Origin: Paratractidigestivibacter sp963591565
GTDB taxonomy: Bacteria > Actinomycetota > Coriobacteriia > Coriobacteriales > Atopobiaceae
Assembly: GCA_963591565.1 (NCBI GenBank)
Contig: CAVAUD010000106.1
Coordinates: forward strand, 1-6,903
Reading direction: 5' to 3'
Length of the DNA stretch: 6,903 nucleotides
Shown here: positions 1-5,552 of the stretch, piece after piece
Position numbering within the stretch: position 1 is the first letter of the stretch
Layout: each line of letters opens with the position of its first letter
The notes under the pieces: model-generated
What the model was told of the DNA's origin: nothing
The model's input: the letters and a program-made list of their open reading frames with translations, nothing else
Databases searched by the model: none
Position numbers and translations under genes: made by a program

Positions 1-84
1 CGTGTAGCCCCTCGTTTCGGTGCGGCCGGCGCCTGTGGCCTGGCCAAGCTCCTGGTGGGTGAGCTCGTGCTTCTCGTGTGCCAT
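1..84 (-). CDS. Short peptide with double-glycine-type leader (3' end outside window)
   Basis: An ATG at 84-82 opens a reading frame that runs off the left edge of the window; 28 codons are visible. A strong Shine-Dalgarno sequence, AGGAGGGAG on the minus strand (about 93-101), lies just upstream and decides the start. The first 19 residues, MAHEKHELTHQELGQATGA, fit a double-glycine leader: Leu8 (-12), Glu12 (-8), Leu13 (-7), Gly18 (-2) and Ala19 (-1), then GRTETRGYT. In known systems such leaders are cut after the Gly-Gly/Gly-Ala pair by the C39 peptidase domain of an ABC exporter; that role here is inference. It lies 51 bases downstream of the zinc-ribbon gene on the same strand, which has a leader of identical spacing, so the two are probably co-transcribed. 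The mature part is unknown because the gene is cut. It could also be an ordinary small hypothetical protein whose N-terminus resembles a leader by chance. Confidence 0.6.
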   Translation of the reverse strand, partial: MAHEKHELTHQELGQATGAGRTETRGYT

Positions 85-135
85 GATCGCGCTCCCTCCT
101 GCGTCGGGGTCGTCTTATTTTGGTGCGCGGGGCCG

Positions 136-432
136 CTAGAGAGACGCTGCCGCGAGCTCCTCCTCGGTGCCGCCCCAAACCTGATCCTGCGCGCTGCCGT
201 AGTCGTTGTAGTCACATGGGTCGCAGTAGAGAAAGTCGAACGTGCCGTGGTGCATGGGTTTCTTACAGCGGGGGCACGGATAATACATGATGGTTTTATC
301 CTTGATGGTCCTGTGGAAACCCACCTCTTGGCCCTTCGCGTTGCGAATGGGGGTTCCGACGGGGACCGCGACGGCGCCGACGACGTCGTTGAGCTCGTCC
401 TCGTTAAGTGCATCGATCTTTTTCTCGTTCAT
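136..432 (-). CDS. 98-aa zinc-ribbon protein with double-glycine-type leader
   Basis: I do not recognise a named family. The start at 432 is preceded by AGAGGAG on the minus strand (about 442-448). An in-frame ATG at 477 lies next to the likely -10 box and has no comparable ribosome binding site, so I rejected it. Residues 1-20 (MNEKKIDALNEDELNDVVGA) match the double-glycine leader pattern: Leu9 (-12), Glu13 (-8), Leu14 (-7), Val17 (-4), Gly19 (-2), Ala20 (-1). The rest is a compact soluble domain with a zinc ribbon: Cys53-x2-Cys56, 13 residues, Cys70-x2-Cys73. His61-His62 and several aromatics lie between or beside the cysteines. The end is acidic (EEELAAASL). No membrane segment is visible. 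It is probably co-transcribed with the leader peptide gene ending at the window edge. It may be an exported or leader-processed metal-binding peptide; alternatively the N-terminus is a docking tag that is never cut. Coding is well supported, function is not. Confidence 0.8.
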   Translation of the reverse strand: MNEKKIDALNEDELNDVVGAVAVPVGTPIRNAKGQEVGFHRTIKDKTIMYYPCPRCKKPMHHGTFDFLYCDPCDYNDYGSAQDQVWGGTEEELAAASL

Positions 433-467
433 GACAGGACGCTCCTCTCGTCTTGGGTCCAAGGCCC

Positions 468-496
468 ATACTAGCACTCGGATTCGCGCGATAAAC
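468..496 (-). promoter_or_regulatory. Probable promoter of the small minus-strand genes
   Basis: On the minus strand TGCTAGTAT (468-476) is an extended -10 element (TG-N-TAGTAT), with the -10 hexamer at 468-473. The region one spacer length upstream (490-496) is AT-rich, but its -35 hexamer is poor (TTTATC). Transcription would start near 461, giving a leader of about 28 bases before the ATG at 432. It sits in the divergent region 433-711, in which I see no gene. Confidence 0.4.
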
Positions 497-674
497 GATA
501 AATCCCCTGGTCAACAGGTTGTTCAGTTAAGGCGGAGAAGGGCCTGGCGCCGACGCCTTTTAGCCTACCGCCACCGGCGCCCGCGAGCCGGCGACGCCCG
601 TCGAAACCCCGGCGTGATTTGGTCAGTCTGGTTTCGCGCGCCCGTCTCGCCGCGCCTGCCCAACCCGCGTGCCG

Positions 675-680
675 TACAAT
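675..680 (+). promoter_or_regulatory. Possible -10 box of the gatCAB operon
   Basis: TACAAT at 675-680 is a good -10 hexamer, five of six bases matching consensus. It would give a 5' leader of about 25 bases before the gatC ATG at 712. The -35 region (around 652-657) is GC-rich and does not resemble TTGACA, so an activator or another sigma factor may be involved, or the true promoter may lie further upstream in the divergent region. Confidence 0.4.
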
Positions 681-711
681 GGGCGGGTTTATCGGCCAGA
701 CAGGAGGATGT

Positions 712-1029
712 ATGGCTCTATCCAGCCAAGACGTCGCGGGCATCGCGGATTACGCGCGGATCGCCCTGACAGACGAAGAGCTCCAAGAGATGACGGTGTA
801 CATGAACGAGGCGATCGAGCTCTTAGAGCCCATCCGCCAGTACGACCTCGCCGGCGTCGACCCCACGTTCCACCCCATCGGCGACCTCTCCAACGTGATG
901 GGCGCCGACGTCGTCGACACCGACGTCCGCGCGCTGCCCATCGACGTCGCGCTCAAGAACGCGCCGGCGTCGCACGACCGTTACTTCAGGGTCCCCTCGA
1001 TCCTGGGCGACCAGGGAGGCGACCGCTAA
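712..1029 (+). CDS. gatC: Asp-tRNA(Asn)/Glu-tRNA(Gln) amidotransferase subunit GatC
   Basis: GatC is the small, non-catalytic subunit that wraps around GatA and tethers it to GatB in the cytosolic amidotransferase. The 105-residue product is normal length for the family. Its N-terminal part (ALSSQDVAGIADYARIALTD) corresponds to the first helix. The middle holds the conserved V-D-P-T-x-H-P segment. The tail includes LKNAPASHDRYFRVPSIL, the family's recognisable NAPE..xxFxVP signature. The start at 712 is set by AGGAGG at 702-707, with a short 4-base spacer; ATG at 708 is out of frame and abuts the binding site. The stop TAA (1027-1029) overlaps the gatA ATG, and the gatA ribosome binding site lies inside the last codons, so gatA translation is likely coupled to gatC. 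The usual 'RED' stretch reads DTDVRALP here, a mild divergence. Identification is firm from sequence plus context. Confidence 0.95.
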   Translation: MALSSQDVAGIADYARIALTDEELQEMTVYMNEAIELLEPIRQYDLAGVDPTFHPIGDLSNVMGADVVDTDVRALPIDVALKNAPASHDRYFRVPSILGDQGGDR

Positions 1030-1031
1030 TG
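1014..1031 (+). promoter_or_regulatory. Coupling junction: gatA ribosome binding site within gatC
   Basis: GGGAGG at 1014-1019 is the Shine-Dalgarno sequence of gatA, nine bases before its ATG (1029-1031). The site lies in the last codons of gatC, encoding Gly-Gly-Asp-Arg-stop, and the stop overlaps the start as TAATG. The same 18-base arrangement recurs at 2507-2524 and 5535-5552. Confidence 0.85.
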
Positions 1032-2522
1032 GCCAACTTCGACACCCTCTCGGCGGCCCAGATCGCGGCCGGCGTCGCGGCCGGCGACTTCACCGCCGTC
1101 GAGGTCGCGCAGGCGTCTCTCGCCGCCATCGAGGCCCGCGAGCCCGAGGTCCAGGCGTTCCTCGAGGTCAGCGCAGACCTCGCCCTTGCCGCGGCCGAGA
1201 AGACCGACGCCGCCCGCGCCGCCGGCGAGAAGCTCGCGCCCCTGGCCGGCGTCCCGGTTGCCTTCAAGGACAACATGCACCTTCTCGGCACCCGCACCAC
1301 CTGCGCCTCCAAGATGCTCGAGAACTACGAGTCGACCTTCACCGCGACCTGCGTCCAGCGCATGTTGGACGCAGGCGCCACGCCCATGGGCAAGGCCAAC
1401 ATGGACGAGTTCGCGTTTGGCTCGTCGACCGAGTCCTCGGCCTTCCACCGCACCAACAACCCCTGGGATACAAGTCGCGTGCCCGGCGGCTCCTCGGGCG
1501 GCTCGGCCGCGGCCGTCGCGGCCGGCGAGGTCACGCTGTCTTTGGGCTCCGACACCGGCGGCTCGATCCGCCAGCCGGCCTCGCTGTGCGGCGTCGTGGG
1601 CATGAAGCCCACGTACGGCGCCGTCAGCCGCTACGGCGTGGTGGCCTTTGGCTCGTCGCTTGACCAGGTGGGCCCCTTCGGCCGCAGCGTCGCCGACGTG
1701 GCCCTGGCCATGAACGCCCTGGTGGGCCCCGGCCGCGACCCGTACGACTCGACCAGCCAGGACTGCCCGGTCGACTTCCTCGAGCACCTCGAGGACCCGA
1801 TCGAGGGCAAGACCGTGGGCGTCGTGCCCGCCCTCATGGAGGCCGCCGGCCTCACCGACGAGGTCAAGGCCGCCCTTAACCAGGCAGCCGAGAAGCTCGC
1901 CGAGCAGGGCGCCAAGATCGTCGAGGTCGACCTGCCCAACATCGCGAGCGCCATCGCCGCCTACTACGTCATCGCCCCGTGCGAGGCCTTCTCCAACCTG
2001 GCCCGCTTCGACGGCGTGCGCTACGGCTACCAGGAGGCCGGCTGCGCCAACCTCGCCGACCAGACGTCCCTCTCGCGTGCCCACGGCTTTGGCAGCGAGG
2101 CCAAGCGCCGCCAGATGCTGGGCGCCTACCTGCTGTCGAGCGGCACCTACGACAAGTACTACTATCCCGCCCAGCAGGTCCGCACCCTCATCACGCGCGA
2201 CTACACGGCGGCATACGAGAAGTGCGACGTCATCTTGATGCCGGCCTCTCCGCGCACCGCGTTCAAGTTCGGCGAGATAAGCGACCCGACGCAGATGTAC
2301 GCCTCGGACATGTTCACGATCTCGAACAACATCGCCGGCAACGGCGGCATCTCGGTGCCGCTGGGGCTGGGCGCCGAGTCCGGCCTGCCCGTCTCGGCAC
2401 AGCTGCAGGGGCCCGCGTTCAAGGACCGCAGCCTTCTGCAGTTCGCGCGCGCCATCGAGCGCGGCTTTGACGCGGCCGGCGCCGTCGCGCCCGCTTTCGC
2501 CGGGAAGGGAGGCGAGCTGTAA
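1029..2522 (+). CDS. gatA: Asp-tRNA(Asn)/Glu-tRNA(Gln) amidotransferase subunit GatA
   Basis: GatA is the amidase-signature subunit that hydrolyses glutamine (or asparagine) and passes the ammonia through a channel to GatB, which uses it to amidate Glu-tRNA(Gln) or Asp-tRNA(Asn). The 497-residue product is slightly longer than the usual ~485. The catalytic triad is complete: Lys80 in VAFKDN, cis-Ser155 in the PGGSSGGSAAA stretch, and nucleophile Ser179 in GSDTGGSIRQPAS. The 24-residue gap between the two serines matches the family. The KANMDEFAFGSSTESSAF block (residues 122-139) and CGVVGMKPTYGAVSRYG (about 187-203) are typical GatA sequence rather than that of other amidases. The start at 1029 overlaps the gatC stop (TAATG) and has GGGAGG nine bases upstream. 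The same plus-strand frame is open far upstream, but those codons (Arg/Pro-rich) are gatC read out of frame. The stop overlaps the gatB start in the same way. Confidence 0.98.
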   Translation: MANFDTLSAAQIAAGVAAGDFTAVEVAQASLAAIEAREPEVQAFLEVSADLALAAAEKTDAARAAGEKLAPLAGVPVAFKDNMHLLGTRTTCASKMLENYESTFTATCVQRMLDAGATPMGKANMDEFAFGSSTESSAFHRTNNPWDTSRVPGGSSGGSAAAVAAGEVTLSLGSDTGGSIRQPASLCGVVGMKPTYGAVSRYGVVAFGSSLDQVGPFGRSVADVALAMNALVGPGRDPYDSTSQDCPVDFLEHLEDPIEGKTVGVVPALMEAAGLTDEVKAALNQAAEKLAEQGAKIVEVDLPNIASAIAAYYVIAPCEAFSNLARFDGVRYGYQEAGCANLADQTSLSRAHGFGSEAKRRQMLGAYLLSSGTYDKYYYPAQQVRTLITRDYTAAYEKCDVILMPASPRTAFKFGEISDPTQMYASDMFTISNNIAGNGGISVPLGLGAESGLPVSAQLQGPAFKDRSLLQFARAIERGFDAAGAVAPAFAGKGGEL

Positions 2523-2524
2523 TG
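2507..2524 (+). promoter_or_regulatory. Coupling junction: gatB ribosome binding site within gatA
   Basis: GGGAGG at 2507-2512 precedes the gatB ATG (2522-2524) by nine bases and lies in the final codons of gatA (Gly-Gly-Glu-Leu-stop). Stop and start overlap as TAATG. Compared with 1014-1031, only bases between the GGGAGGCGA block and TAATG differ. Confidence 0.85.
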
Positions 2525-4078
2525 AAGAGTCTCAGCGAGGTCCTGAAGGATTGGGAGGCCGTCATTGGCCTCGAGGTCCACACCGAGCTCACCGCGCTCG
2601 ACACCAAGATGTTCTGCAACTGCCGCCTGTCCCACGACGACGAGCCCAACACCAACGTGTGCCCCGTCTGCCTGGGCATGCCCGGCGCCCTGCCCGTGCC
2701 CAACCGCGCGGCCATCCAGTCGATCGTGATGGCGGGCCTGGCGACCAACTGCCAGATCCAGAAGCACTCGATGTTCTACCGCAAGCACTACTTCTATCCC
2801 GACATGGCCAAGAACTTCCAGACCACCCAGGGCCCGGTCGCCTTCTGCATGTACGGCCACCTTGACCTGGAGGTTTCTGGCCAGGGCGCGGCCGAGCGCC
2901 CCGACCACGTCGAGACCGGCAACGTCGCCCCCGGCGGCATGGAGGCCGCGGCCCCCGTCACCATCGACAAGAACGCCGACGGCTCCTACACCACGCCGAT
3001 CCGCATCTTCCGTATCCACATGGAGGAGGACGCGGCCAAGATGGTGCACGTCGGCGGCGAGGAGGGCCGCATCGGCGGCGCGGCGGAGTCCTACATCGAC
3101 TACAACCGCTGCGGCACGCCCCTGATCGAGCTCGTCACCGAGCCCGACCTGCGCACGCCCGAGGAGGCGCGCCTGTTCATGGAGAAGCTGCGCCAGACGT
3201 TTTTGACGCTGGGGATCTCCGACTGCTCGCTCGAGAACGGCTCGATGCGCTGCGACGGCAACGTGTCGCTGCGCCGCCGCGGGTCTGACCAGCTGGGCAC
3301 CAAGACCGAGATGAAGAACATCAACTCGTTCAAGAGCCTGCACGACGCGCTTGAGTACGAGATCTGCCGCCAGGCCGAGGTGCTCGAGGAGGGCGGCATC
3401 ATCTACCAGGAGACCCGTCACTGGGAGCCGTCGCGCCGCCGCACCATCGTCATGCGCGTCAAGGAGACGGCCGACGACTACCGCCTGTTCCCCGACCCGG
3501 ACCTCGCGCCCTTCGACCTCTCCGACGAGTTCATCGACGAGGCCCGCGCCCGCATCCCCGAGCTGCCCGACGCCAAGCGCGATCGTTACATGGCCGACTT
3601 TGGCCTCAAGCGCGCCGACGCCGCCCAGCTTGCCGGCGACCCCAAGGTGGCCGCCTTCTTCGAGGAGGCCTGCCAGGGAGCCGACGCCAAGGCCGTGCCC
3701 ACGGTGGGCAACGTCATGGTCAACCTCGTGCCCAGCTACGACGCGCTGACGCCTGCGCAGGTGAGGTCGATCGCCGGTCTTCTCGCCGCCGACGCCATCA
3801 CGTTTGCCCAGGCCCGCGAGGTGCTGGACGCCGTCAACGGCACCGACGACGACCCCGAGAAGGTCGTGGACGAGAAGGGCCTGCGCCAGGTGACCGACAC
3901 CGGTGCCCTGGAGCCGATCGTCGACGAGGTCCTGGCTCGCTGCACCGACCAGGTCCAGCAGTACCGCGACGGCAACAAGAAGGTCCTGGGCTTCCTTGTG
4001 GGCCAGTGCATGAAGGCCGCCAAGGGGTCCGGCAACCCGAAGCTGTTCAACCAGCTGCTTGCTCAGAAGCTGGGGTAG
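2522..4078 (+). CDS. gatB: Asp-tRNA(Asn)/Glu-tRNA(Gln) amidotransferase subunit GatB
   Basis: GatB binds the mischarged tRNA, phosphorylates the side-chain carboxylate with ATP and amidates it with ammonia from GatA. The 518-residue product opens with WEAVIGLEVHTEL. Zinc ligands are Cys32, Cys34, Cys47 and Cys50 (FCNC...NVCPVCLGMPGALP). Further signatures are RIHMEEDAAK (164-173), NRCGTPLIELVTEPDLR (195-211), GSMRCDGNVSLR (240-251), KTEMKNINSFK (261-271) and MRVKETADDYRLFPDPDL (311-328). The C-terminal YqeY-like tRNA-binding tail is complete, ending in GFLVGQCMKAAKGSGNPKLF. It is about 40 residues longer than the usual ~476: extra residues lie at about 119-163 and 177-190. The normally conserved PK(N/A)YQISQ reads AKNFQTTQ (96-103). 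The start overlaps the gatA stop (TAATG), implying coupled translation. No strong terminator follows; the next 85 bases lead into the tRNA promoter. Confidence 0.97.
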   Translation: MKSLSEVLKDWEAVIGLEVHTELTALDTKMFCNCRLSHDDEPNTNVCPVCLGMPGALPVPNRAAIQSIVMAGLATNCQIQKHSMFYRKHYFYPDMAKNFQTTQGPVAFCMYGHLDLEVSGQGAAERPDHVETGNVAPGGMEAAAPVTIDKNADGSYTTPIRIFRIHMEEDAAKMVHVGGEEGRIGGAAESYIDYNRCGTPLIELVTEPDLRTPEEARLFMEKLRQTFLTLGISDCSLENGSMRCDGNVSLRRRGSDQLGTKTEMKNINSFKSLHDALEYEICRQAEVLEEGGIIYQETRHWEPSRRRTIVMRVKETADDYRLFPDPDLAPFDLSDEFIDEARARIPELPDAKRDRYMADFGLKRADAAQLAGDPKVAAFFEEACQGADAKAVPTVGNVMVNLVPSYDALTPAQVRSIAGLLAADAITFAQAREVLDAVNGTDDDPEKVVDEKGLRQVTDTGALEPIVDEVLARCTDQVQQYRDGNKKVLGFLVGQCMKAAKGSGNPKLFNQLLAQKLG

Positions 4079-4163
4079 GGCGCAGACGCGCAGGTAAACG
4101 GGCTGGTTACGGCGTTGCCGAAAAGAAATTTTGGGCTTTGGCCAAAAAAGTTCGAAATTTCGC

Positions 4164-4192
4164 TTGCAAGGGGTGGGGTGTTCCCGTAATAT
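4164..4192 (+). promoter_or_regulatory. Promoter of tRNA-Gly
   Basis: TTGCAA (4164-4169) and TAATAT (4187-4192) form -35 and -10 boxes separated by exactly 17 bases. Transcription would start near 4199, about nine bases before the mature tRNA 5' end at 4208. This makes the tRNA an independent unit rather than only a read-through product of the gatCAB operon. Confidence 0.7.
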
Positions 4193-4207
4193 ATCTCCTT
4201 GCGTCAC

Positions 4208-4283
4208 GCGGGCTTAGCGCAGTTGGTAGCGCGCAACCTTGCCAAGGTTGAGGTCGCGGGTTCGAACCCCGTAGCCCGCTCCA
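4208..4283 (+). tRNA. tRNA-Gly (anticodon GCC), CCA encoded
   Basis: A full cloverleaf can be drawn. The acceptor stem GCGGGCT (4208-4214) pairs with AGCCCGC (4273-4279). The D arm is GCGC-AGTTGGTA-GCGC (4217-4232). The anticodon arm CAACC-TTGCCAA-GGTTG (4234-4250) has anticodon GCC at 4241-4243. The variable loop is AGGTC, and the T arm GCGGG-TTCGAAC-CCCGT (4256-4272) has one G-T pair. The discriminator is T4280, as usual for glycine, and the 3' CCA (4281-4283) is encoded. It reads GGC and GGT codons, which are very frequent in the neighbouring genes. It has its own promoter upstream and a terminator immediately downstream. Confidence 0.98.
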
Positions 4284-4290
4284 TGAATTC

Positions 4291-4325
4291 AAAAGGCCAG
4301 AGGCTTTCGAGCTTCTGGCCTTTTT
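4291..4325 (+). terminator. Rho-independent terminator after tRNA-Gly
   Basis: AAAAGGCCAGAGGC (4291-4304) pairs with GCTTCTGGCCTTTT (4311-4324) around a six-base loop, TTTCGA, with a single G-T wobble. The 3' arm runs into a T tract (4321-4325). It begins seven bases after the encoded CCA. The A tract on the left arm could let it also work for leftward transcripts. Confidence 0.9.
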
Positions 4326-4368
4326 CGTGTTTCGGACGCTAAAGTCGCCAGCCAAAAGCGAAAATCGC

Positions 4369-4491
4369 ACATCTTGGCCGACAAACTCGGCCGCGGTGAG
4401 TAGCGAGGGTCTTCGCGTTTGCGTTTTCCCAGGTAGAGGTATCGCGGTTTTCTGGGCTACTTCGGGATTCCAAGTTTGTCGGCCAAGATGT
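4369..4491. repeat. Intergenic element bounded by perfect 19-bp inverted repeats
   Basis: The left arm ACATCTTGGCCGACAAACT (4369-4387) is the exact reverse complement of the right arm at 4473-4491, with 85 bases between them. Smaller inverted pairs lie inside: AGTAGC (4399-4404) with GCTACT (4456-4461), and CCCAG (4428-4432) with CTGGG (4452-4456). Outside the arms the match continues only imperfectly (AAAATCGC on the left, GCGTTTTT on the right). The right arm is followed by CGCGTTTTT (4492-4500). It is visibly less GC-rich than the genes around it. It could be a MITE or REP-like palindromic repeat, or an RNA hairpin acting as a transcription block. I see no coding capacity. Confidence 0.75.
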
Positions 4492-4623
4492 CGCGTTTTT
4501 AGATTCGCGGACCGTTTGAAGCTTGCGGCGGGACACCGAAGGGCGGGTTTTTGGCGCAGATGGGGCCTGCGGCGGCGGAGTCGGGTATCGTTAGAGGGTC
4601 TATGCATCTAAACCGGAGGACCC

Positions 4624-5550
4624 ATGGTTTTCTCGATACTGTCGCTGCTCTTCTTCCTGGCCGTGGTCCAGGGGTTCGTGCGCGTCATCATGTACTTCTG
4701 GGACTGGCTGAGCGAGGGCCGCTCGCTCGACGCCAAAGACGTCGCCCGCGCCGAGCTGGCCCTCGAGGAGTCCGAGGACGTCCTGGAGCGTGAGCTGCGC
4801 CGCGCCCAGGCTGCCCGCGGCCCCGCCCGCGTCTTTGCTCGCTGGCGCGCCTCGAAGGAGGCCGTCGACGAGTACATCGACCACATGCACCTGGGCTGGT
4901 ACCAGGTCATCATCATCTTTTTCATCGGCTGCATGGCCGGCCTTCTGCTCGAGGAGATCTGGATGCTGGCCACGGCAGGCCTCACCGAGAACCGCGTCGG
5001 CCTGGTGTGGGGCCCGTTCTCGCCGCTTTACGGCACGGGCGCGGTGCTGCTCACCGTCTTGTGCTTCCAACTGCGCCGCCACAACGCGGGCGCGCTGGCG
5101 ATCTTCCTGGTCTCGGCCGCGATCGGCGGCGGCCTGGAGCAGGTCACCGGCTGGGCGATGGAGACCCTGTTCAACGCCACGTCGTGGAGCTACTCGCACC
5201 TGCCCGACCACATCACCAAGTGGGTCGCCTGGCGCTTCCTCTTCTTCTGGGGGCTCCTCGGCCTGGTCTGGGCGCGCACGGTGATGCCGCGCCTGCTCTA
5301 CCAGATCGGCATGCCCACGTCCCAGCGCCAGATCCTGTTCGTCACGCTGGTCGCCGTCTACCTGGTCGCCGACATCGGCATGACGATGGCCTGCTTCAAC
5401 CGCAAGACGGCCCGCGACGCCGGCGTGCCCGCGCGCACGGCCTTCGAGCAGTGGGTCGACACCAACTACTCCGACGAGTTCATCTCGGGCCGTTTCCAGA
5501 ACCTGGTCATCGACTCGGGCGGGGCGGCCGCGCAGGGAGGCGAGCAGTAA
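4624..5550 (+). CDS. CmpB-type multi-pass membrane protein (putative ABC transporter permease family)
   Basis: The 308-residue product resembles the 'putative ABC-transporter type IV' (CmpB) family, whose function is not established. Hydrophobic segments lie at about 4-25, 93-117, 137-150, 157-177, 203-220 and 236-257. The family-like stretches are GCMAGLLLEEIW (102-113), NRVGLVWGPFSPLYGTGAVLL (123-143), a glutamate-containing GGGLEQVTGWAMETLF (168-183) and WRFLFFWGLLGLVW (203-216). Between the first and second membrane segments is a charged, probably helical stretch (about 31-88) rich in Glu, Arg and Ala. The C-terminus is a soluble tail of about 50 residues. GGAGG (4615-4619) with a 4-base spacer sets the start. 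The stop overlaps the desulfurase start (TAATG). No ATPase partner is present in the window, so a transport role is only a family label. Family assignment is from motif memory; an unrelated integral membrane protein cannot be excluded. Confidence 0.8.
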   Translation: MVFSILSLLFFLAVVQGFVRVIMYFWDWLSEGRSLDAKDVARAELALEESEDVLERELRRAQAARGPARVFARWRASKEAVDEYIDHMHLGWYQVIIIFFIGCMAGLLLEEIWMLATAGLTENRVGLVWGPFSPLYGTGAVLLTVLCFQLRRHNAGALAIFLVSAAIGGGLEQVTGWAMETLFNATSWSYSHLPDHITKWVAWRFLFFWGLLGLVWARTVMPRLLYQIGMPTSQRQILFVTLVAVYLVADIGMTMACFNRKTARDAGVPARTAFEQWVDTNYSDEFISGRFQNLVIDSGGAAAQGGEQ

Positions 5551-5552
5551 TG
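5535..5552 (+). promoter_or_regulatory. Coupling junction: desulfurase ribosome binding site within the membrane protein gene
   Basis: GGGAGG (5535-5540) lies nine bases before the ATG at 5550-5552, inside codons for Gly-Gly-Glu-Gln-stop of the upstream gene, with a TAATG overlap. It is the third copy of the arrangement at 1014-1031 and 2507-2524, here in a different operon. Confidence 0.85.

Larger units (their letters stand above)
4284..4623. other. Gene-free stretch between tRNA-Gly and the membrane protein gene
   Basis: These 340 bases contain no convincing gene on either strand. They hold the tRNA terminator (4291-4325), the inverted-repeat element (4369-4491) and about 130 bases of leader for the next gene. 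In that leader TATCGT (4586-4591) is a possible -10 box, but no -35 hexamer stands at the right distance, so I do not call a promoter. Confidence 0.6.

Noticed and set aside
500..620. GC-rich partial palindromes (CCTG/CAGG at about 514-527 and two GGCGCC sites) in the divergent intergenic region
   Set aside because: The stems are very short and none is followed by a T tract or placed like an operator I could name; they are expected by chance at this GC content.
669..1028. Upstream extension of the gatA frame back to 669
   Set aside because: The added residues are Arg/Pro-rich, come from gatC read out of frame, and have no ribosome binding site. The TAATG overlap at 1027-1031 with GGGAGG upstream is a far better start.
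1026..2084. Long open frame on the minus strand across gatA (352 codons)
   Set aside because: It is antisense to a gene with a complete catalytic triad, is made mostly of Gly, Ala, Val, Leu and His as expected from the reverse of GC-rich codons, and has no recognisable motif.
4125..4161. Possible hairpin after gatB (GAAATTT with AAATTTC, and TTTTGG with CCAAAA inside)
   Set aside because: The stems are short and AT-rich and no T tract follows on the plus strand, so I do not call it the gatCAB terminator. Read-through into the tRNA unit, which has its own terminator, is possible.
2201..4207. Very long open frame on the minus strand across gatB and the end of gatA (668 codons)
   Set aside because: It lies opposite well-conserved GatB and GatA motifs, shows repetitive Val/Gly/His/Leu/Ala composition and starts in the tRNA promoter region. 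It is a composition effect of high third-position GC.
4327..4611. Short open frames on both strands across the inverted-repeat element
   Set aside because: They have no ribosome binding sites, read the palindromic arms in both directions and have no protein-like pattern.
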